NCBI GenBank assembly: GCA_964492135.1
Contig: CAZBJW010000003.1
Location: forward strand, 11,720 to 75,719
Source: CAYGAW01 sp964492135
Lineage (GTDB): Bacteria > Chloroflexota > Anaerolineae > UBA7937 > B3-Chlor
DNA: 64,000 nucleotides
Reading direction: 5' to 3'
Shown here: positions 60,861-64,000 of the stretch, one piece after another
Numbering within the stretch: position 1 is the first letter of the stretch
Layout: each line of letters starts with the position of its first letter
The notes under the pieces: model-generated
Database searches by the model: none
The model's input: the letters and a program-made list of their open reading frames with translations, nothing else
What the model was told of the DNA's origin: nothing
Made by a program: the position numbers and the translations under genes

Positions 60861-61997
60861 ATGGACTTCGCGTTGACGGAAGCGCAAGAAGCCTTCCGCG
60901 CTTCGATGCGCCAGTTTGCAGAGCAGGAGGTAGCTCCTTGGGTACAACGCTTGGAGAGAACCGACGAGACTTCAACCGAGCTACTGGACCTGGCGGCGAA
61001 GTGCTCATTGATGGGTCTTCACGTGCCTCGAGAGTTCGGGGGTGTAGGACTAGGACACCTGTACAGAGTGATCGCAATCAAGGAGATTGCAAGGGTGTCC
61101 CCCTCGTTTGCTTTCTTGCTGCAGATGCTTCATGTTGGGATGGCACCGATTTTGGATGCCGGCAACGCTGATCAAAGAAGTAAATACCTGGCCGACCTAG
61201 CTTGCGGCCGGAGGCTCGCGGCGTTGGCAATTACGGAGACATCTGGCGGCTCAGACCCGGCAGGGATACGGTGTCAGGCTACAAAAGAAGCGGATGTCTA
61301 TGTCTTGAATGGACGAAAGATCTTCGTCACGAATGCCGGCTTGGCCGATGTATTTGTGGTTACTGCAAGAACTGGAGTGGAAAAAGGGGATGTTGGCGCC
61401 TTCGTAGTGGAGAGGGCCATGCCTGGATTCCGAGAGGGACGTCGCCAGCGAAAGTTGGGCCTCCGAGGTTGCGAGATGGGCCAAGTGATCTTCGAAGACT
61501 GCGAAGTGCCCGAAGCTAACCTGCTATCGGGCGAAAGAGATGGCCTTCGGATTGTCCTAAGAGCCGTCAGTCAGCTTGGGCGTGTGGGGGCAGCGGCTTG
61601 CGCTGTGGGGATCCTACAGGCTTGTCTTGACATCACTGCGACGTTTGCCAAGCACAGAGAAGTGGGTAGCAGGCCTATTGCCAAGTTACAGGGTATTCAG
61701 TGGATTATCTCGGAGATGTACTTGGATGTTGAGATAGCGAAGGCACTTTGCTACCGAGCAGCCTGGTTGATAGACCAGGACAAGAGGTGCGATGCGGATA
61801 TAGCGGCCGCGAAGTTCTACGCAACAGAGGCTGCCGTTAGATGCACAAAGAAAGCCGTGAACGTTCGAGGAGGATATGGGTGCCTAGAGGAAAAACTCCC
61901 TGAACGTCTTTACAGGGATGCGATATGCTTGATACCGGCGGCGGGCACCTCGGAAATAATGCGCCTAATAATGGCACGAGCCGTTGCTGGGCTGTGA
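60861..61997 (+). CDS. Acyl-CoA dehydrogenase-family protein lacking the usual catalytic Glu
   Basis: A 378-residue flavoprotein of the ACAD family: L-A-I-T-E-T-S-G-G-S-D-P-A, K-I-F-V-T-N-A, R-K-L-G-L-R-G and V-R-G-G-Y-G. At the C-terminus the usual Y-E-G-T-S-E-I reads P-A-A-G-T-S-E-I, so the catalytic Glu is Ala. The base may lie elsewhere (as in isovaleryl-CoA dehydrogenase) or the reaction differs. ATG preceded by GAGGGAG. Confidence 0.88.
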   Translation: MDFALTEAQEAFRASMRQFAEQEVAPWVQRLERTDETSTELLDLAAKCSLMGLHVPREFGGVGLGHLYRVIAIKEIARVSPSFAFLLQMLHVGMAPILDAGNADQRSKYLADLACGRRLAALAITETSGGSDPAGIRCQATKEADVYVLNGRKIFVTNAGLADVFVVTARTGVEKGDVGAFVVERAMPGFREGRRQRKLGLRGCEMGQVIFEDCEVPEANLLSGERDGLRIVLRAVSQLGRVGAAACAVGILQACLDITATFAKHREVGSRPIAKLQGIQWIISEMYLDVEIAKALCYRAAWLIDQDKRCDADIAAAKFYATEAAVRCTKKAVNVRGGYGCLEEKLPERLYRDAICLIPAAGTSEIMRLIMARAVAGL

Positions 61998-62663
61998 ACC
62001 CGAAAGGTACTGAAGAAGGGTGAATCCACGGTGAAAGCCGGTCAGTGCGTGGGGTTGCCGCAAGGTAGGCAGCTGCGCAATTGACTGCCGCCAAGATCCT
62101 TGCTTGGCCCTATTGAGAGACGGCTGAGCAAGGCCTCAAAAAGGCCCGGGGAGGATCGAAGAGCAGTATTGTAGATGGATTCTGGCTGGCTGCTTGGTCA
62201 ATCCTCGAGGAGTAGATCTCTTCTATGAAGTGAGGTTCGAGAAGTGGTTACACGTTTCCCGTACTTGGGTCCAACTTCATCTATTGCGGTGGAACCGTGA
62301 CGCGCAGGGCTTTCTCAGTAGCACGGTCTACAGTTGGCAATCTAGGCCAGTACCGATACAAGTCGCCCTTCTGGCTGTACACAGGCAATGATCTCTCCAA
62401 GAGGTGCCTCTCACGTCTTAGATCGCCCAAGCTCTTGATAGCGCAGACGCACATATGCGACGGCTGCATCCGTGGAGTCTTGATCAGGCTCCGAGGAATG
62501 GTCTGCTAGAGTGACCATTCGTGAAGGTTGCCGGCACTGCCTGATGGCGGTGAGCTTCGCGACTTGGAGCCTGGGCCTAAGGTGCTGCATCAGGACAATC
62601 GTTGCAGTGCCTTCGTGAGAAATATCTGAACCCGGGAGATTCATCCGACAAGGGGTGACCACT
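61998..62663 (+). other. 666-bp intergenic region, no gene seen
   Basis: The longest gap in the right part of the window. Short frames on both strands lack support. The start (about 62018-62075, with GGTGAATCCACGGTGAAAGCC) has a weak resemblance to riboswitch-like pieces, but I cannot fold a known class. It could be a decayed gene or long leader. Confidence 0.4.
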
Positions 62664-63533
62664 TTGAGCCGTGCAAAAACGCTGAGAGAACTTATGACGA
62701 GGCAAGATATCATTGTGGCTCCAGGATGTTTCGACCCGCTATCGGCCAAGGTAGTCGAGAGACTCAACTTCAAGGCCGCGTACTTGGGAGGCTATGCGGT
62801 GGGAGCGCACTTGTGCATCCCCGAGCCCCTTCTAACGTCGGCGGAAATCGCGATGGTGGCTAGGTACGTGACAAGCGCTGTTGACATACCTGTGATTGTT
62901 GACGCGGGTGCGGGATATGGCGACGCAGTCCACACGGCCCGTACTGTGCACCGATTGGAGAACGCTGGCGTAGCTGCACTTCACATAGAAGATCAACTAT
63001 ATCCCAAGCGGATGCACTATCACAGGGGCGTGGAGCACGTGATCCCAGTCGATGAGATGGTTGGTAAGATCAAGGCTGCTGTTGATGCCAGGCGGGGTGA
63101 GGATCTTGTGATCATTGCCCGTACGGATACACTGCGCACACACGGACAAGAGGAGGCGATAGCACGAGCAAACAGGTACTTCGAGACGGGCGCAGATATG
63201 GTGATGTTCTTTCCTCGAAACATCGAGGAAGCTGAGGTTGTGGCAAATTCCACGCGCGTTCCCTTAGTCTACGTAAACAGCGAGGGAATGGGACGTCCGG
63301 TGCTAGCACCCAAGCTTCTCGAGGAGATGGGCTACCGCATGGTGGTGGGAGCAACTGAAGCCATCCTAGTTGCCTTCTCATGTTTGTGGGACCTGTTCGC
63401 TACATTGAAAAAGGCAGGAATAGGCAGCCGAAGCAAGGACGAAATGACTGCCGTGCGAAGCAAGCTCGAGGACCTCATTGGCTTCCCCGAACTATTGGAG
63501 TTAGAGGAAGAGACGACCGAGCGTATTCAGTGA
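62664..63533 (+). CDS. PEP mutase/isocitrate lyase-family protein without the catalytic cysteine
   Basis: I take the TTG at 62664 as start because AAGGGG ends 8 nt before it; a GTG at 62655 overlaps that site. The 289-residue barrel has V-I-V-D-A-G-A-G-Y-G-D-A, H-I-E-D-Q and A-R-T-D-T, but the loop that normally reads K-[KR]-C-G-H is P-K-R-M-H-Y-H-R-G. It lacks the catalytic Cys, as in oxaloacetate-decarboxylase-like or dialkylmalate-lyase-like members. A paralogue with intact Cys is at 41616-42488. Confidence 0.85.
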   Translation: MSRAKTLRELMTRQDIIVAPGCFDPLSAKVVERLNFKAAYLGGYAVGAHLCIPEPLLTSAEIAMVARYVTSAVDIPVIVDAGAGYGDAVHTARTVHRLENAGVAALHIEDQLYPKRMHYHRGVEHVIPVDEMVGKIKAAVDARRGEDLVIIARTDTLRTHGQEEAIARANRYFETGADMVMFFPRNIEEAEVVANSTRVPLVYVNSEGMGRPVLAPKLLEEMGYRMVVGATEAILVAFSCLWDLFATLKKAGIGSRSKDEMTAVRSKLEDLIGFPELLELEEETTERIQ

Positions 63534-63613
63534 TGTTCGTAGGCATCGGGAATAGACCATATCGCAGGAGTGGAGAGGGAAAGATTTGGCGGTGCAGACA
63601 GAGGGGGTTAATC

Positions 63614-64000
63614 TTGCACATCGAGATCCCTTACGGGGAGAGTAGCAAGAGTTTCGATTTACCAGAGAGCCAGCTGAGTTGGATCATCTCACCCCAGGAG
63701 GTGGCCGGGGTACCTGATGAGGGGGCCGAGATAGTGCAGGCCATCCGAAATCCCATCGGCGCGCCGACACTAACTGAATTGGTTGCCCAGAAGGGCAAGG
63801 AGACAGTGATTCTGGTGGACGATCAGACTAGGGCTACGCCGCAAGAGAGGGTGCTCCCCCTCCTACTGAACGAACTCAACAGGGTAGGCGTGGCTGACGA
63901 GGAGGTCACGATCCTGATCGCTCTAGGGACCCATCGCTACATGACCGAAGAGGAGTGCCTTCTAAGGTTCGGGGCGGAGGTGATGGGCCGGGTGGAGGTT
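63614..64000 (+). CDS. LarA-like (DUF2088) nickel-pincer racemase/epimerase, partial
   Basis: A TTG at 63614 after GAGGGGG opens a frame that runs off the window (129 codons). I-P-Y-G-E-S-S-K-S-F-D-L, then I-L-V-D-D-Q-T-R-A-T-P and I-A-L-G-T-H-R-Y-M-T match the LarA N-terminal domain, where D-D-x-T-R-x-T and G-x-H are conserved. LarA family enzymes racemise 2-hydroxy acids such as lactate or malate, in line with a hydroxy-acid pathway here. Confidence 0.82.
   Translation, partial: MHIEIPYGESSKSFDLPESQLSWIISPQEVAGVPDEGAEIVQAIRNPIGAPTLTELVAQKGKETVILVDDQTRATPQERVLPLLLNELNRVGVADEEVTILIALGTHRYMTEEECLLRFGAEVMGRVEV

Noticed and set aside
62018..62090. Possible cobalamin riboswitch upstream of the PEP-mutase-family gene
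   Set aside because: Only short words resemble the class; I could not find the B12 box or a consistent fold.
1..64000. CRISPR array, rRNA genes, replication origin
   Set aside because: No regularly spaced repeats, rRNA-like sequence or DnaA-box cluster noticed on reading the window.

Overview
The window reads as a chromosomal contig of an anaerobic bacterium, most likely a member of the Chloroflexota (Anaerolineae- or Dehalococcoidia-like). This rests on gene content: corrinoid/tetrahydrofolate methyl transfer, DUF5676, DUF2085 and YHS metal proteins, a C,Y-type CcmE, and a secreted protein ending in the IYLPVVMR-type tail common in that phylum. There is no rRNA or phylogenetic marker gene, so the assignment is inference.

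Layout. (1) 1-7.5 kb, minus strand: a glycine-betaine-type module made of a GntR/FCD regulator with a consensus promoter, a two-permease OpuC-like ABC transporter (one permease fused to a Yip1-like domain), a pterin-dependent methyltransferase (MtgA/AcsE type), a corrinoid protein, and the first codons of a possible iron alcohol dehydrogenase. Imported betaine would donate methyl groups to tetrahydrofolate. (2) 7.5-13.7 kb: a gene graveyard with a tRNA-Leu-like relic carrying a CCA anticodon, a broken IS481-type element, winged-helix fragments, a secreted metallophosphatase, a frameshifted large serine recombinase and a truncated MBL nuclease. (3) 13.6-19 kb, minus: MetF, HD-domain protein, methyltransferase, YHS proteins, ferredoxin and a geranylgeranyl-reductase-like flavoprotein. 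(4) 19-28 kb, minus: PepSY-like membrane protein, MacB-type ABC exporter with an in-frame TAG, CopA copper ATPase, DUF5676 protein and a NarX/NarL-type two-component system. (5) 28-38 kb, minus: a thiol-redox, metal and cytochrome-maturation island (two TlpA-like thioredoxins, three DUF1573 proteins, YHS pair, Rieske protein, CsoR proteins, CcmE, CcdA-type protein, NfeD). It contains duplicated blocks and many nonsense or frameshift lesions. (6) 38.5-42.5 kb: remnants of ComM and of a cobalamin adenosyltransferase, methylmalonyl-CoA epimerase and a PEP-mutase-family lyase. (7) 43-64 kb: a carboxylic-acid catabolic region with an isopropylmalate/tartrate-type dehydrogenase, AEC carrier, FadR-type regulator, TauABC-like ABC transporter, cyclase, RdhA/QueG-like Fe-S protein, FAH protein, citryl-CoA-lyase-like protein, ferredoxin, HMGL-family synthase/lyase, succinyl-CoA-synthetase-like pair, MFS carrier, CoA-transferase, acyl-CoA dehydrogenase, a second PEP-mutase-family protein and the start of a LarA-like gene.

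The most interesting observation is a pair of adjacent genes at 33.5-34.7 kb that each contain one in-frame TGA exactly where a redox cysteine is expected: W-U-I-Y-C in a TlpA-like thioredoxin and E-G-C-U-P-P in a DUF1573-like lipoprotein. Each TGA is followed 10-11 nt later by a 7-8 bp hairpin with an apical GGU, the layout of a bacterial SECIS element. I read them as a two-gene selenoprotein cassette coupled to cytochrome c/thiol maturation. The many other interrupted genes nearby mostly carry stops explainable by C-to-T or G-to-A changes, or small indels, and look like real decay or assembly errors. A second interesting system is the citryl-CoA synthetase/citryl-CoA lyase-like set at 53-58 kb inside an organic-acid operon.
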